DNA from: an uncultured Lachnospiraceae bacterium
GTDB taxonomy: Bacteria; Bacillota; Clostridia; Lachnospirales; Lachnospiraceae
Assembly (NCBI GenBank): GCA_947644545.1
Contig: CANRZW010000031.1
Span: 1-42,243, forward strand
DNA: 42,243 bases
Direction of reading: 5' to 3'
Positions within the stretch are counted from its first letter, which is position 1; the number at the start of each line of letters is the position of its first letter. A program made the translations under genes and the position numbers. The notes under the pieces are model-generated. The model had not been told where the DNA came from. It saw only the letters and a list, made by a program, of their open reading frames with translations, and did no database searches. Shown in pieces: positions 41,745 through 42,243 of the stretch.

Positions 41745-42002
41745 ATGATCGTAACAAAACAAATGGATGTAAGAGCAAATATAAAAAAGTATTTTGATAT
41801 AGCGTTTAATGGAGAACCAGTGATTGTATCACGTAAGCAAAATAGAAATGTTGTTATTATTTCTGAGGCAGAATATAATGAATTGGAAAAAGCTAAAAAA
41901 AACGCGGAATATCTTTCAAAATTGAATAGGGCAGATGAGCAGATAAAAAATGGACAGGTGATTACTAAAACTATGGATGAACTTCTGGCAATGGAGAATT
42001 AA
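41745..42002 (+). CDS. Phd/YefM-family antitoxin
   Basis: This 85-residue antitoxin has an N-terminal DNA-binding Phd/YefM fold (VTKQMDVRANIKKYFDIAFNG, then EPVIVSRKQNRNVVIISEAEYNELE) and a flexible C-terminal half (~55-85) rich in Lys, Asn and Gln that would wrap the toxin. AAAGAGGTG lies upstream of ATG 41745. It precedes the toxin gene by 2 nt, the usual antitoxin-first order, and probably represses its own promoter. Base composition is more AT-rich than the core genes, consistent with horizontal transfer. Confidence 0.9.
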   Translation: MIVTKQMDVRANIKKYFDIAFNGEPVIVSRKQNRNVVIISEAEYNELEKAKKNAEYLSKLNRADEQIKNGQVITKTMDELLAMEN

Positions 42003-42004
42003 TT

Positions 42005-42243
42005 ATGAAAATCACTTTTGCAGAAGATGGATGGAGTGAATATCTCTATTGGCAGACTCAGGATAAAAAGATCGTAAAGAAGATAAACCAGTTATTGCAA
42101 AGCATAGAACGGGATGGGGTATTGCAGGGAATAGGTAAGCCAGAGCCATTAAAATACGGGAAGTCTGGATCATTTAGTAGACGAATAGATGAAGCGAATC
42201 GCTTGGTTTATGAAGTTTCTGATGACCAAATTATTGTGAAATC
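42005..42243 (+). CDS. YoeB-family mRNA interferase toxin (cut by the window end)
   Basis: The first 79 codons of a Txe/YoeB ribosome-dependent ribonuclease, starting at ATG 42005 two bases after the antitoxin stop. The N-terminal ITFAEDGWSEYLYWQTQDKK and KIVKKINQLLQSIERDG match the family, as does GKPEPLKYGKSGSFSRRID. By position, Glu47 and Arg66 (EANRLVYEV) correspond to catalytic Glu46 and Arg65 of E. coli YoeB (84 residues). The final His-Tyr of the active site would fall in the five or so residues beyond the window. The usual aromatic residue in SGFWSRR is SFSRR here. The frame is intact to the edge. Confidence 0.9.
   Translation, partial: MKITFAEDGWSEYLYWQTQDKKIVKKINQLLQSIERDGVLQGIGKPEPLKYGKSGSFSRRIDEANRLVYEVSDDQIIVK

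Overview
This is a Gram-positive, low-to-mid GC chromosomal segment of Firmicutes type, most likely Lachnospiraceae (Clostridia). The evidence is the order hprK - ROK glucokinase - murB - rapZ - whiA - HPr-like gene, the Gram-positive style HprK/Ser46-HPr pair, strong GGAGG ribosome sites, occasional TTG/GTG starts, and lantibiotic-immunity type ABC permeases. No rRNA, tRNA, CRISPR array, IS element or prophage was found. The species call is inference from gene content only.

Layout. (1) 1-583: decayed Rpn/PD-(D/E)XK 'nuclease family transposase' fragment. (2) 639-7257: a promoter and a perfect 14-bp inverted repeat drive a two-gene operon for an MMPL/RND exporter and a 1340-residue secreted, membrane-anchored protein. 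In that protein a GLUG repeat solenoid appears to be split by a ~570-residue coiled-coil/low-complexity insertion. (3) 17729-7443, minus strand: a ten-gene Mrp/Mbh-like ion-translocating operon in the order E, F, G, DUF4040, MbhE-MrpB fusion, C, D, D, D, D/A, with four antiporter-like subunits and no redox or hydrogenase module. (4) 17804-20744: a promoter with a deleted AEC-transporter remnant coupled to dCTP deaminase, an AT-rich GNAT acetyltransferase, a ketopantoate-reductase-family enzyme and a small acidic protein. (5) 20786-25604: a lantibiotic/peptide-immunity type ABC transporter (ATPase plus two permeases) divergent from an OmpR-type response regulator and histidine kinase. (6) 25662-31903: pyrG, divergent ftsH with a Gly/Pro leader, and uvrC. 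(7) 31964-37268: the hprK-glcK-murB-rapZ-whiA-HPr-like operon. The HPr-like protein has Glu at position 15 but keeps Ser46, so it looks like a Crh-type regulatory partner of HprK. (8) 37319-41373: lipid kinase, class II fructose-bisphosphate aldolase, and a minus-strand Na+:alanine symporter. (9) 41374-42243: a gene-poor stretch with an orphan terminator, then a YefM/YoeB-type toxin-antitoxin pair cut by the window end.

How it fits together. Much of the window is housekeeping: nucleotide supply (dcd, pyrG), proteostasis (ftsH), repair (uvrC), cell wall (murB) and carbon regulation (hprK, HPr-like, glcK, rapZ, fba). The accessory parts are the MMPL/GLUG envelope operon, the four-D-subunit Mrp-like complex, the immunity transporter with its two-component system, and the mobile or decayed genes at the edges. 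A recurring oddity is in-frame tandem repetition with a 36-nt (12-codon) period in three unrelated membrane-associated genes.
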